Positions 15,967 to 24,552 are shown, numbered from the stretch's first letter. The stretch: DNA of 64,000 nt from Dyella subtropica (GCF_026283965.1 NZ_JAPDPD010000006.1:62001-126000); one strand, 5' to 3'. A program made the numbers and translations. Notes: a model not told the origin generated them from the letters alone.

Positions 15967-17841
15967 ATGAGTCAGTTCGCCCTGCTAGGCAGTCGCCGTT
16001 TCGCGCCTTTTTTCTGGACCCAGGCGCTGGGTGCGTTCAACGACAACGCATTCCGCAATGCGTTGCTGGTCATGGTGGCGTTCCAGATGGGGCTGGATGA
16101 TCACGCGGTGTCGCTTTACTCGAGCCTGGCGCCGGCACTATTCATCCTGCCGTACTTCCTGTTTTCCGCGACGGCCGGACAGTTGGCGGAAAAGTACGAG
16201 AAGACGCGCATCATCCGCTTCGTGAAGCTGTTCGAGATCGGCGCGATGGTGCTGGCAGCGATCGGTTTCTATACGCACCACGTCACCTTGCTGTTGGTGG
16301 TGCTGTTCCTGATGGGCATGCATTCCACCGTGTTCGGCCCGATCAAGTACGCCATCTTGCCGCAGGCATTGAAGCCGCAAGAGCTGGTGGGCGGCAACGG
16401 CCTGGTGGAGATGGGCACACAGCTGGCGATGCTGATTGGCATGATCGTTGGCAGTTCGTTGGTGCGGATCGCCGGGTTTGGGCCGATGGTGGCGTCCGCA
16501 GCCACCATCCTGATTGCGATCGTGGGCTATTTCGCTTGCCGGCGGATTCCGCTGGCGCCTGCCACTGCGCCCGAGCTGCATTTCAGCTGGAACCCCTATG
16601 CCGAAACCGCCAGAGTGCTGAGGCTGACCCGTGGCAACAAAGCGGTGTTCAACGCGGTGCTGGGCATTTCGTGGTTCTGGTTTTTCGGTACGGTATTGAT
16701 CACGCAGTTGCCGAACTACACGCGCATCCATCTTGGTGGTGACAGCTCGGTATACACGCTGGTGCTGACCTTGTTCTCGCTGGGTACTGGCATAGGTTCA
16801 CTGCTGTGCGAACGGATGTCTGGCCGGCGGGTGGAGGTGGGTCTGGTACCGCTGGGCGCTTTTGGTCTGACGCTTTTCGGGGTTGATCTGTACTTCGCGC
16901 GGGCTGGCCTGGCGCCGGTGCCCGGGCTGGATTGGCTGGCTTTTCTGCGTGCCGCCGGCAGCTGGCGCATCGCGCTGGATCTCGCCCTGATCGGCGTATT
17001 CGCCGGCTTCTTCGTGGTGCCACTGTTTGCCTTCGTGCAGAGCCGCACGCCGCGCGAACAGCTGTCGCGAGTGATCGCCGGGAACAACATCATCAACGCG
17101 TTGTTTATCTGCCTGGCGTCGGGTTTCGGGCTTGGCTTGAGCATGCTGGGTCTGCATCCGTCGCAGATCTTCCTGGCGGCGGCCGTGCTCAACGTGGTCG
17201 TGGCGACGTACATCTTCACCCTGGTGCCCGAGTTCCTGATGCGTTTCATCACCTGGGTGCTGGTGAATACGCTGTACCGGGTGCGCGTGGATGGCACGCA
17301 AAACATCCCGGAAGAAGGGCCGGCGCTGCTGGTGTGCAACCACGTGAGCTTCATGGACCCGTTGCTGCTCATGGCGAACCTGCGCCGGCCGGCGCGCTTT
17401 GTCATGTACTACAAAATTTTCAATATTCCGTTGCTCAACTTCGTGTTCCGTACGGCCAAGGCCATCCCCATCGCAGGGCAGAAGGAAGATGCCGAGGTGC
17501 TGCAGCGAGCCTACGAAGCAGTGGATGCCGCGCTGGCCGACGGTGAGGTGGTGTGCATCTTTCCCGAGGGTGGGCTGACCAAGGATGGCGAGATCGCACC
17601 GTTTCGCCCTGGCGTAGCGCGCATCCTCGAGCGCCGCTCGGTGCCGGTGGTGCCGATGGCGTTGCGCGGTCTATGGGGCAGCGTGTGGAGTCGGCGCGAC
17701 ACGATGCTGCATCGCGCGCGATTGCCGCGCCGCTTCAGGGCGCGCGTGGAGTTTGTAGTGGGGGAGCCGATTGACGCTGCCGAGGCGCGTACCGCCGCGG
17801 TGGAGTCGCGGGTGCGGGATCTGCGCGGTGACTTCGCGTAG
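15967..17841 (+). CDS. MFS transporter fused to PlsC-type acyltransferase
   Basis: The 624-residue protein starts at MSQFALLGSRRFAPFFW with AAGGA six bases upstream. Residues 1-~415 are an MFS permease of the LplT kind (ALGAFNDNAFRNALLVMV opening, ~12 hydrophobic segments). Residues ~430-624 are a 1-acylglycerol-3-phosphate acyltransferase domain with NHVSFMDPLLL (H-x4-D) and FPEGGLT. In many bacteria LplT flips lysophospholipid inward and Aas re-acylates it; Aas adds an AMP-ligase domain that is missing here. The fusion therefore suggests coupled lysophospholipid import and acylation with an acyl donor supplied elsewhere. Confidence 0.88.
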   Translation: MSQFALLGSRRFAPFFWTQALGAFNDNAFRNALLVMVAFQMGLDDHAVSLYSSLAPALFILPYFLFSATAGQLAEKYEKTRIIRFVKLFEIGAMVLAAIGFYTHHVTLLLVVLFLMGMHSTVFGPIKYAILPQALKPQELVGGNGLVEMGTQLAMLIGMIVGSSLVRIAGFGPMVASAATILIAIVGYFACRRIPLAPATAPELHFSWNPYAETARVLRLTRGNKAVFNAVLGISWFWFFGTVLITQLPNYTRIHLGGDSSVYTLVLTLFSLGTGIGSLLCERMSGRRVEVGLVPLGAFGLTLFGVDLYFARAGLAPVPGLDWLAFLRAAGSWRIALDLALIGVFAGFFVVPLFAFVQSRTPREQLSRVIAGNNIINALFICLASGFGLGLSMLGLHPSQIFLAAAVLNVVVATYIFTLVPEFLMRFITWVLVNTLYRVRVDGTQNIPEEGPALLVCNHVSFMDPLLLMANLRRPARFVMYYKIFNIPLLNFVFRTAKAIPIAGQKEDAEVLQRAYEAVDAALADGEVVCIFPEGGLTKDGEIAPFRPGVARILERRSVPVVPMALRGLWGSVWSRRDTMLHRARLPRRFRARVEFVVGEPIDAAEARTAAVESRVRDLRGDFA

Positions 17842-17887
17842 CTAGGGGTACAGGGTTCGCCCTGCTTACGACCGTGACGTTGCCGGC

Positions 17888-18757
17888 TTAGCTCAACCAG
17901 CCGGCGAGCACGATCAGCGCGACCACGCTAAGCCATGCCAGCAAGGCGCGCAGCAGCGCACTGCGCAGGCGACGCAGCTCGGCCAGGACATCGCTGCGCT
18001 CCTCGGCATAGCCGTCGCCAGCTTCGATGTCGATCTGGATGTCCGCGCGTGCCGCAGCGCCCAGGAAGCCCGGGCCTTCGCGCAGCCAGCTGCTTGGCAA
18101 GGCTTGCTGGTGCCACTGGCGCCAGGCGCCGATCACGGCGTCCCAATGGCCGACCAGCGCCAGGGTGAACACCATCAACTGCGCCGGCAGCCAGTCCAAG
18201 CCATGCGCAAACGCGCGCGACAGCGAGCGGGCTTCCGGGTCCAGTCCCAGTGAGGCATCGCGCCCCAGCGTCTGTGCCAGCCGATACAGCAGCGCGCCAG
18301 CCGGGCCGAGCGCGAAGAACCACAGCAGCACGCCGAAGCGGCGGCGCAACGCGGCATAGGCCGCTGCTTCACCTACGGCAACGGCGTTCCAGGCGACGGG
18401 ATCGCCGTCGTCCGACAGCGCCTGCGCTGCGGCTTCACGGCTGGCGCCATCCGGTGCTTTCAGGATGGCTTCGAGATCAGCTTCATAGGCATGCGGGCCG
18501 AAGCAGTAAAGCAGCACGACCAACGAAAAGATCAGCCTCAGCAGATCGGCCATCGGCAGCAGGCGGATTGACCAGATCGCCAGAAGGCACAAGGCCACTG
18601 GAACGAGCAGGGTGAGCAGTACGCGACCCGGGCCGCTGGTATCGGCGAGTTGCGCTACCCAGCGCCGAAAACCGCCATCGCCGCGCCAATGTGCAAGCTG
18701 AGGCTGCAAGTGCAGCAGACCGAGGGCGATGAGGGCGGTGAGCAGGCTGACGGCCAT
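17888..18757 (-). CDS. ampE: AmpE-like membrane protein (CobD/CbiB superfamily)
   Basis: The 289-residue membrane protein starts at MAVSLLTALIALGLLHLQ with AGGGAGT upstream; 21 extra residues in the open frame are rejected. It has N-terminal and central hydrophobic segments, FFALGPAGALLYRL (typical of the AmpE/CbiB fold) and a C-terminal membrane helix. E. coli AmpE has a similar length (284). Its job in beta-lactamase regulation remains poorly defined. ampD, its usual neighbour, is not here. A class D beta-lactamase lies 5 kb away, though a functional link is only inference. Confidence 0.78.
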   Translation of the reverse strand: MAVSLLTALIALGLLHLQPQLAHWRGDGGFRRWVAQLADTSGPGRVLLTLLVPVALCLLAIWSIRLLPMADLLRLIFSLVVLLYCFGPHAYEADLEAILKAPDGASREAAAQALSDDGDPVAWNAVAVGEAAAYAALRRRFGVLLWFFALGPAGALLYRLAQTLGRDASLGLDPEARSLSRAFAHGLDWLPAQLMVFTLALVGHWDAVIGAWRQWHQQALPSSWLREGPGFLGAAARADIQIDIEAGDGYAEERSDVLAELRRLRSALLRALLAWLSVVALIVLAGWLS

Positions 18758-18859
18758 GTATGCGGACTCCCTTGCGATGTCCGCATTGTAGCGACGTGGG
18801 CATGCACTCTGTATGCGCATGGCGCCGCTGTGGACGGATGTCGAGCAGGTTGTCCGGAC

Positions 18860-19861
18860 TCAGCTTTGAGTTGACGCCTCGCGCGCGAGCCGCGTCTCTT
18901 CAATGAGGGCATCGAGGTCGAGGCCAGCGCGCAGCTGCAGCCAATGCGACAACAAACGATAGGAGACTGACAGCGGCGGCGAAGCGAGGAAACTGCCGTC
19001 CGTCAGGCCGTCGACGATCTGCTGTGGGGTAAACCAGCGTGCCTCTTCAAGCTCGTCATCGCGCAGATGGATCACGGGCGACACGGCTTTGGCCATGAAG
19101 CCAACCATCAGTGAGGCGGGCAACGGCCAAGGTTGTGAGGAGTGGTAGTGCACGTCGCCGACGATCACGCCGGATTCCTCGGCCACTTCGCGGCGCACGG
19201 CATCTTCCAACGCTTCGCCTGGTTCGACGAAACCGGCCAACGTGGAATAGCGGCCCTTCGGCCAGCCGGCTTGGCGGCCGAGCAGGCAGGCGCCTTCGTG
19301 CTCGACCAGCACGATGATGGCGGCATCGGTGCGCGGAAAGTGCAGGCGCCCGCAATCGGCATTGGTGCATTGCGCGCGGTGGCCAGCGGCGACCAGGACC
19401 AGCGGCGATCCGCAGCGGGCGCAGAACTGCGTTTCGCGTTGCCAGTGGGCCAGGCCTTTGGCATAGGCGAACAAACCGGCTTCGGCAGCGGGCAGGTGCA
19501 GACCGGCTTCGCGCAGGCCTGCACGACGAGCGTCGAGCTTGGCTTCCAGTGCGGCGGCGCGTTCGCCGTCGTCAACCGACAGCATGAAATGCGGCCGCTT
19601 GCCGGCAAAGCCGAGCAGGCTGGCCTTGAGATCTCCGAGCAGGCCTTCGCGCTCGTTGGCATTGAGCCAGCGCAGGGTTTCCTGATCGCGTTGCAGATAG
19701 GTTTCGCCCAGCCCGTCGAGCAGGATATAGCGCGCATCGGCCGAAGCCGCCTGCTCGTTGACCCATGCCGTTTCGTCGCGGCGCTCGGCGACGCGATCAA
19801 GAATCAAGCTGAGGCCGGCGAAGGTGTTGGGGCGCGGCAGGGTGATGCTGTCCATGCCCAT
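18860..19861 (-). CDS. nudC: NADH pyrophosphatase / NAD-RNA decapping hydrolase NudC
   Basis: The 333-residue protein has an N-terminal domain, a zinc ribbon (FCARCGSPL ... CTNADCGRLHFPR, about residues 147-177), the Nudix box GFVEPGEALEDAVRREVAEES and the NudC-specific SQPWPLPASLM. It cleaves NAD(H) to NMN(H) and AMP and removes NAD caps from RNA. Two starts (MGMDS or MDS) are possible; I use the first. It follows erpA by seven bases on the same strand, so the two are likely cotranscribed. Confidence 0.93.
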   Translation of the reverse strand: MGMDSITLPRPNTFAGLSLILDRVAERRDETAWVNEQAASADARYILLDGLGETYLQRDQETLRWLNANEREGLLGDLKASLLGFAGKRPHFMLSVDDGERAAALEAKLDARRAGLREAGLHLPAAEAGLFAYAKGLAHWQRETQFCARCGSPLVLVAAGHRAQCTNADCGRLHFPRTDAAIIVLVEHEGACLLGRQAGWPKGRYSTLAGFVEPGEALEDAVRREVAEESGVIVGDVHYHSSQPWPLPASLMVGFMAKAVSPVIHLRDDELEEARWFTPQQIVDGLTDGSFLASPPLSVSYRLLSHWLQLRAGLDLDALIEETRLAREASTQS

Positions 19862-19868
19862 GCAGTTC

Positions 19869-20246
19869 TCAGGTGGAGAAGGAGGAGCCGCAGCCGCAGG
19901 TGGTCTTGGCGTTGGGATTGCGAATGACGAACTGCGAGCCGCTGAGACTTTCGGCGTAGTCGATCTCCGCCCCGGTGAGGTATTGCAGCGAGAGCGGATC
20001 GACCACCAGGGTTACGCCCTCGCGCTGCAGCGCGAAATCGTCCTCGGCCTGGGCTTCATCGAAGGTGAAGCCGTACTGGAAGCCGGAGCAACCACCACCG
20101 CTGATATACACGCGCAGCTTCAACGAGGGATTGCCCTCTTCGAGAATCAGCTCGTGCACTTTGCGCGCGGCAGCCTCGGTGAACACCAGCGGGGCGCCGG
20201 CGCTGCGATAGTCGGGAACGGTAGGGAAAGGTACGACGGTATCCAT
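19869..20246 (-). CDS. erpA: Iron-sulfur cluster insertion protein ErpA
   Basis: The 125-residue A-type carrier has the three conserved Cys residues: one in [15 protein letters not shown] and two in the C-terminal TTCGCGSSF. It passes Fe-S clusters to apoproteins, including isoprenoid enzymes. Length is slightly above E. coli ErpA (114) because of an N-terminal extension. nudC follows immediately. A 46-base gap separates it from the bactofilin gene upstream. Confidence 0.94.
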   Translation of the reverse strand: MDTVVPFPTVPDYRSAGAPLVFTEAAARKVHELILEEGNPSLKLRVYISGGGCSGFQYGFTFDEAQAEDDFALQREGVTLVVDPLSLQYLTGAEIDYAESLSGSQFVIRNPNAKTTCGCGSSFST

Positions 20247-20292
20247 TGCTGTCTTATGGGGGCACTACGGGTAGGCCACAAGGATAACGCGT

Positions 20293-20715
20293 TCAGGCGG
20301 GTACGGCTTCGGCCCCGTTCAGTTCGGGCGCGGGAAGTTCGCGGAGGGATTCGCCGGTGTGGTGCGACATGCGGCCGTTGACCTGCGCACCGGCCGCCAT
20401 CTCCAGCGTGTTGTAGCTGACGTCGCCGACGACGCGCGCTTGCGGTGCCAGTTCCAGCCGTTCACTGACCTGGATATCGCCTTGCACGGGGCCGTTGATG
20501 ATGGCGTGCGGTACGCGGATATCGCCTTGCACGTGACCTTGCTCGCTCAGAGTGAACACGGCATCCGGGCCTTCGCCCAGTACGGCGCCTTCGATGCGGC
20601 CGTCCAGGTGTAGCGCGCCGTTGAAACGCAGGTCGCCGCGAATCACGGTGCCGCGGGCGATCAGGCTGGTGTCGTGGCTGGTACTGGCGCGTTCGTTGCG
20701 CTTACGGCTGAGCAT
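20293..20715 (-). CDS. Bactofilin (polymer-forming cytoskeletal protein)
   Basis: The 140-residue protein starts at MLSRKRNERAST with AGGGGAT upstream. Residues ~18-120 form the bactofilin beta-helix (GTVIRGDLRFNGALHLDGRIEGAV, then repeated G-D-I/V steps such as VQGDIRVP and VQGDIQVSE). Bactofilins polymerise without nucleotides and organise cell-wall enzymes at defined sites. Its start overlaps the end of the upstream DUF6776-like membrane gene by 14 bases, so the two are coupled; the partner may anchor the filament to the inner membrane, which is inference. Confidence 0.9.
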   Translation of the reverse strand: MLSRKRNERASTSHDTSLIARGTVIRGDLRFNGALHLDGRIEGAVLGEGPDAVFTLSEQGHVQGDIRVPHAIINGPVQGDIQVSERLELAPQARVVGDVSYNTLEMAAGAQVNGRMSHHTGESLRELPAPELNGAEAVPA

Positions 20716-21451
20716 CGTGATCCCCTTGCGTCGTCGTGATATTGCCGGTGAGGGCGTCGTTCCAGGCCACGGTGCGGCCGGTGGCCTCGTCGCCGGTGGG
20801 TTGCACGCTGATGCGCAGGCGGTTCGGGCGGACATCGGCGGGCAGCACCATGGTGGCGTGCAGCTCCTGGAAATATTTGAAGCGGAACGGCAGGCCGTCC
20901 TTTTGTGCGGTATCGCCGAGCGCGGGCCAATCCAGTTGCACGACTTTGTCGGCGCGCAATCCCTCCACGCTCACCATGATCTTGCCGCTGACTTCCTCGC
21001 CGTGCTTGGCGTTCTGGGTCAAGCTGAGAGTGAGGTTCCAACCGTGCGTGCCGGCGATGGGCTGCAGTTTGACCTCCTGCACCTTGAGCCCTTCGCGCTG
21101 CGCATCGCCACCGACCAGTCGCGCGTAGAAGCCGAGGTCCGCGCGCAGGCCGCTGATTTCCTCCTCGCGCTCGGCAAGCGTGCCGCGCAAAGAGCGAGTG
21201 GCGATGTCGGTGACCTGCGCCGCGCGCTGCAGGTTGGACACCTGCTGCTTGAGGTCGTCGTTCTGTGCGGCGAGCGCCTGTACCTGGCGATGCTCGGTGG
21301 CGGCCGGTGTGGCGTGGCGTACCGTCAGGCCGACAATCAGGCCGGTGGCCAGCAGGCTGCCCAGCCACGCCAGCCCGAGCCATAGCCAGCGACGCTGGTC
21401 GGCGGTGTCATGCGGGCGCACGACGAAGCGCGGTGGTGGGCGTGAAGCCAT
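20702..21451 (-). CDS. Single-pass membrane protein with coiled coil (DUF6776-like)
   Basis: The 249-residue protein has a basic cytoplasmic start (1-~22), one transmembrane helix (WLWLGLAWLGSLLATGLIVGL), a predicted coiled coil (~55-105, QVQALAAQNDDLKQQV onward) and a C-terminal beta-rich domain. It matches the pattern of the DUF6776 family from memory, without proven function. The topology places the coiled coil and C-domain in the periplasm. The overlap with the bactofilin gene argues for joint function at the cell envelope. Confidence 0.75.
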   Translation of the reverse strand: MASRPPPRFVVRPHDTADQRRWLWLGLAWLGSLLATGLIVGLTVRHATPAATEHRQVQALAAQNDDLKQQVSNLQRAAQVTDIATRSLRGTLAEREEEISGLRADLGFYARLVGGDAQREGLKVQEVKLQPIAGTHGWNLTLSLTQNAKHGEEVSGKIMVSVEGLRADKVVQLDWPALGDTAQKDGLPFRFKYFQELHATMVLPADVRPNRLRISVQPTGDEATGRTVAWNDALTGNITTTQGDHDAQP

Positions 21452-21510
21452 GCAGGGCTGTCCCGGGGAAAAACACGGTATAGCCGCGCTGCGCTTGGAC
21501 CGTCAAGGAA

Positions 21511-21541
21511 CCGCCGCACGCTTCGACACGGCGTGCGGCGG
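21511..21541 (-). terminator. Hairpin downstream of bfr
   Basis: A perfect 11-bp stem (CCGCCGCACGC, 21511-21521 with 21531-21541) with a nine-base loop lies 40 bases past the bfr stop on the minus strand. The following minus-strand tract is TTCCTTG, a weak U-run, so termination is plausible but not certain. Confidence 0.55.
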
Positions 21542-21581
21542 ATTCAGGGTTTCCGAACTCAACGATCAAATGGTGCCGTGT

Positions 21582-22052
21582 TCAACTGGACATCTTGCTT
21601 TGCAGATAGCGCTCGGCGCCGATGTCCTTGACCAGGCTGAGCTGGGTCTCCAGCCAATCGATGTGCTCTTCCTCATCGTGCAGGATGGTCTTGAACATGT
21701 CGCGGCTGATGTAGTCGGCGATGCCTTCGCTATAGGCGATGCCTTCACGCAAGTCCTTTACCGCGGCCATTTCGAGGTCGAGGTCGCCCTGAATGCATTC
21801 GAGCACGTTCTCACCGATGCGCAGCTTGCCCAGATGCTGCAGGTTGGGCAGACCCTCGAGAAACAGAATGCGCTCGATCAGGTGATCGGCATGTTTCATT
21901 TCCTCGATCGATTCCTTGTACTCGTGCTCAGCCAGCTCCCCGTAGCCCCAGTCCTTGAACATGCGGTAGTGCAGGAAATACTGGTTGATCGCGGTGAGCT
22001 CGTTGTAGAGCACCTTGTTGAGGAATTCGATGACCTTGGCGTCGCCCTTCAT
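21582..22052 (-). CDS. bfr: Bacterioferritin
   Basis: The 156-residue protein aligns without gaps to the start of E. coli Bfr: E18, E51 and H54 ferroxidase ligands and Met52, the haem ligand, fall at the same numbers ([11 protein letters not shown]). A second pair lies in [12 protein letters not shown] near residues 124-135. It forms a 24-mer shell that oxidises and stores iron. A GGAGATTAGGA site precedes the ATG. The bfd gene for its reductive release partner lies 144 bases upstream on the same strand. Confidence 0.96.
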   Translation of the reverse strand: MKGDAKVIEFLNKVLYNELTAINQYFLHYRMFKDWGYGELAEHEYKESIEEMKHADHLIERILFLEGLPNLQHLGKLRIGENVLECIQGDLDLEMAAVKDLREGIAYSEGIADYISRDMFKTILHDEEEHIDWLETQLSLVKDIGAERYLQSKMSS

Positions 22053-22196
22053 GATCCTAATCTCCAGACAGCTACAAGCCTGGAACTATACGGATTCCGG
22101 CGTCGGGATGACGGAACGCAAATGGAAATAGTTCGCTCGTGCGAGCGGACACGGCAATGCCGGCATGTATCGCCACAAATAGTGAAAGGGTTGCGC

Positions 22197-22394
22197 TCAG
22201 GCCGTGATGACGGGGAGCTGCAACAGCACCTGTTCCACGGCTTTGTCGAGGGTGGTGCGTGCTTCCTGCTCGCAGCAGCCACAGCAGTCGGAGCAGCCTG
22301 TACGCGCCTGCAGCTCGGCAAAGCTATGCACACCATCAGCCGCGGCGCGGCGGATGTCGTGGTCAGTGACGGCGTTGCACATGCAGATATACAT
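22197..22394 (-). CDS. bfd: Bacterioferritin-associated ferredoxin
   Basis: The 65-residue protein starts MYICMCNAVTDHDIRRA; the extra 12 residues of the longer frame are rejected because Bfd proteins begin this way. Cys4 and Cys6 with Cys38 and Cys41 give the C-x-C ... C-x2-C pattern of the [2Fe-2S] cluster; two more Cys (34, 37) lie beside them, an unusually Cys-rich end. Bfd reduces Bfr haem to release stored iron under starvation. A Fur-like box lies over the probable promoter. Confidence 0.93.
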   Translation of the reverse strand: MYICMCNAVTDHDIRRAAADGVHSFAELQARTGCSDCCGCCEQEARTTLDKAVEQVLLQLPVITA

Positions 22395-22414
22395 GCGGCA
22401 TATGGGAACGCAAA

Positions 22415-22429
22415 TGCGAATGATTGTCA
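22415..22429 (-). promoter_or_regulatory. Putative Fur box and -35 element of bfd
   Basis: On the minus strand TGACAATCATTCGCA matches the 7-1-7 Fur consensus (TGATAAT-N-ATTATCA) at 11 of 14 positions. It overlaps a TTGACA -35 hexamer (22425-22430) and ends 21 bases before the bfd ATG. Bfd is a classic Fur target in other gammaproteobacteria. Confidence 0.55.
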
Positions 22430-22460
22430 AACAGTAAAAAGAGGAGCCGCCATGGAGCGT

Positions 22461-23018
22461 TCAGGCAGCCTGACGACCCGGGCGTGGACCGGGTCCGCCG
22501 CCGGCATCGTCGGGATGCGGCAGATTGCCGAGCTGCACGCTTAGCAGGGTTTCCACCAGCGGGGCGAACTGGCGTAGCGCACGCTCGTAAACCTGGCGCT
22601 TGAAGTTGACCACATGGTTGGCCGGGTACCAGAAATCCACCCAGCGCCAGATATCGAACTCTGGCTTCTCGCAGGCATCGAGGCACAGTGCGTCTTCCCC
22701 GCCCACCAGCTTGAGCAGGAACCACACCTGCTTCTGACCGATGCAGGTCGGACGCTGGTGATGGCGGATATAGCGGCTAGGCAGCTTGTAGCGCAGCCAT
22801 CCGCGGGTGGCGCCAATGACCTCGACGTCGCACGGGGAGAGGCCGGTTTCTTCTTCCAGTTCGCGATACATGGCTTCCAGCGGCGTCTCGTCGCTGCGCA
22901 TGCCGCCTTGGGGGAACTGCCAGCCGTCACGATTGACGCGGCGCGCCCAAAACAGGCGGCCGTCTGCGTTCAGCAGTACGATGCCAACATTCGGACGGTA
23001 GCCATCGACGTCGATCAT
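22461..23018 (-). CDS. rppH: RNA pyrophosphohydrolase RppH
   Basis: The 185-residue Nudix protein starts [20 protein letters not shown] after a perfect GAGGAGA ribosome site. The family-typical [20 protein letters not shown] runs into the Nudix helix RELEEETGL. RppH strips pyrophosphate from 5' triphosphate RNA and starts mRNA decay. The C-terminus is Pro/Gly-rich and variable. It is transcribed away from the tRNA-Met gene. Confidence 0.94.
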   Translation of the reverse strand: MIDVDGYRPNVGIVLLNADGRLFWARRVNRDGWQFPQGGMRSDETPLEAMYRELEEETGLSPCDVEVIGATRGWLRYKLPSRYIRHHQRPTCIGQKQVWFLLKLVGGEDALCLDACEKPEFDIWRWVDFWYPANHVVNFKRQVYERALRQFAPLVETLLSVQLGNLPHPDDAGGGPGPRPGRQAA

Positions 23019-23197
23019 GTCTTCTCCTCGGGACTGTCAGTGCGTGCCATAGGGCCGGCAACACCTTGTTCCCGCGACTGATTCAACCACAGCGCCTAAA
23101 GGCGCAGCAAGCGAAGGCTTGAACCGGAAGGGCGAGACCACTAAACTGCCGGGCCCTCGCCCAGGCACCCCACGTCTGGCAGCGACGACCTCACCGT

Positions 23198-23274
23198 GGC
23201 TAGGTAGCTCAGATGGTTAGAGCGCGGCACTCATAATGCTGAGGTCGGCGGTTCGATCCCGCCTCTAGCCACCA
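23198..23274 (+). tRNA. tRNA-Met (CAT), elongator type
   Basis: The 77-base cloverleaf starts GGCTAGG and ends CTAGCCACCA, with encoded CCA. The D-loop region reads GCTCAGATGGTTAGAGC, the anticodon loop CTCATAA with CAT at 23232-23234, and the T-loop GGTTCGATCCC. The paired G1-C72 end and the sequence closely resemble E. coli metT, so it is elongator rather than initiator Met. Confidence 0.97.
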
Positions 23275-23308
23275 TTCGTTGCGTTTGTTGCGCATCGGAG
23301 AGAGAAGA

Positions 23309-23332
23309 AACCGCGCTTGCCGCGGTTTTTTT
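23309..23332 (+). terminator. Rho-independent terminator after tRNA-Met
   Basis: A 7-bp stem AACCGCG/CGCGGTT with loop CTTGC runs directly into a seven-T tract. It lies 34 bases past the tRNA. Confidence 0.85.
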
Positions 23333-23398
23333 GTGCCTGCGTGAGGCGCTGGCGGGCTAAAACGATCGGTGCGCAGGCGCCAGCGTTAGAATGTCACC

Positions 23399-23761
23399 AT
23401 GCATATCTTCAAGATTTTCCAGATCGAAGCCGCCCACCGGCTGCCAAATGTGCCGCCCGGTCACAAGTGCGCGCGGCTGCACGGCCATTCCTTTTGCATC
23501 GAGATTCACGTATGCGGCGAGCCCGATCCGACACTTGGCTGGGTGATGGACTTCGCCGACGTGAAGGCGGCCTTTGCACCGCTCTACGACCGGCTCGACC
23601 ACCACTACCTTAACGACATCGAGGGTCTGGAAAATCCGACCAGCGAGATGCTTGCTCGGTGGATATTCCAGCGTCTGGAGCCGAGCCTTCCTGGTTTGGA
23701 CAAGGTCGTGGTGCATGAGACTTGTACTTCGGGCGCTAGCTGCAGTCGTGCGAGTTTTTGA
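23399..23761 (+). CDS. queD: 6-carboxytetrahydropterin synthase QueD
   Basis: The 120-residue protein has zinc ligands H13, H28 and H30 (AAHRL, LHGHSF) and the catalytic Cys24 (HKCARLHGH). [11 protein letters not shown] and [10 protein letters not shown] match the later active-site motifs. It converts 7,8-dihydroneopterin triphosphate to carboxytetrahydropterin for queuosine in tRNA. No other que gene is nearby. Confidence 0.94.
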   Translation: MHIFKIFQIEAAHRLPNVPPGHKCARLHGHSFCIEIHVCGEPDPTLGWVMDFADVKAAFAPLYDRLDHHYLNDIEGLENPTSEMLARWIFQRLEPSLPGLDKVVVHETCTSGASCSRASF

Positions 23762-23847
23762 CGCGACGCGGCATTTCACAATCTCGTCATAAATGATTGC
23801 AATACGTGAATTTTTTCCTACGCGGAGATCCCTTCACGAAAAATATA

Positions 23848-23876
23848 TTGCAATGCACAAAATCCATTGTTAGGCT
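23848..23876 (+). promoter_or_regulatory. Predicted promoter of the phasin gene
   Basis: TTGCAA (23848-23853) and TAGGCT (23871-23876) have a 17-base spacer, 37 bases before the phasin ATG. TTGCAAT occurs twice in this AT-rich gap (23797-23803 and 23848-23854), so one or both copies may also be a regulator site. Confidence 0.45.
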
Positions 23877-23913
23877 TGCTCCACTACCCTAATTCCCGCC
23901 GAGGGAGCAAGCC

Positions 23914-24306
23914 ATGTCGCAGCAACTCAACACTCAGATTTTTGCGTACGCCAAGCAACTGACCGATAACGCCTTCAAGGCGCAGTCGGTGGCCCTCAAG
24001 GGCCTGGAAAAGGTCGCCGAGCTGCAGATCAAGGCGCTCGAGAAGCAGTCCCAGGTCACCGCCGACTTCATCACCGAAGCGTTCGAGACCCGCGATGCCG
24101 AGGGCCTGCGCGGTTTGTGGGAGAAGGGCACCGCGTTGAGCCGCGAGAATGCCGAGCGCGCGGTCGCCGTGACCCAGGAAATCATCGCCGTGACCCAGAA
24201 GACGGCTGAGTCGCTCAACGCGCTCGCGCAGGAACAGCAGCAGGCTGCCAACGACGCCGTGGCGGCGCCGGTGGCTGCGGTCAAGAAAGCTGCTTCCGTC
24301 AAGTAA
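23914..24306 (+). CDS. Phasin family protein
   Basis: The 130-residue protein is almost wholly helical, starting MSQQLNTQIFAYAKQLTDNA, with the phasin pattern of amphipathic heptads (LKGLEKVAELQIKALEKQS) and an Ala-rich C-terminus. Phasins coat polyhydroxyalkanoate granules, though members without a PHA role exist. No pha genes lie in the window. GAGGGAG precedes the start, and its own promoter and terminator make it a one-gene unit. Confidence 0.85.
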   Translation: MSQQLNTQIFAYAKQLTDNAFKAQSVALKGLEKVAELQIKALEKQSQVTADFITEAFETRDAEGLRGLWEKGTALSRENAERAVAVTQEIIAVTQKTAESLNALAQEQQQAANDAVAAPVAAVKKAASVK

Positions 24307-24343
24307 TCCGCGCTTCAACGTCGCTCTCCCTCAGTGACGCGCT

Positions 24344-24374
24344 AGGCCGGACTGGCTTCCAGTCCGGCCTTTTT
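24344..24374 (+). terminator. Rho-independent terminator after the phasin gene
   Basis: A perfect 12-bp stem (AGGCCGGACTGG with CCAGTCCGGCCT), three-base loop CTT and a T-tract follow the phasin stop by 38 bases. Confidence 0.92.
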
Positions 24375-24453
24375 CTTGCGCGCTAGTCAGCCCGGCGGGC
24401 ACGTGCCGGTTCGCCCGAACATGAACTTCATGGCCAGTAGGACAAGTCGCGGC

Positions 24454-24483
24454 TTGTCGCTCCAAACGCCTCACTGATATACT
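24454..24483 (+). promoter_or_regulatory. Predicted promoter of the atp operon
   Basis: TTGTCG (24454-24459) and a good -10 TATACT (24478-24483) are spaced by 18 bases. They lie after the phasin terminator and 69 bases before atpI, the only good candidate before the operon. Confidence 0.6.
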
Positions 24484-24552
24484 TTTTGGGATTGGACCGT
24501 GGCCCGCAGCTGGATCGGTGCCGCCTAGTGCGAAGCCGCGCGGGAACCTCAC

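Noticed and set aside
17851-17864. CAGGG-TTCG-CCCTG hairpin between the MFS-PlsC and ampE genes as a terminator
   Set aside because: The stem has only five pairs and there is no T-tract on either strand.
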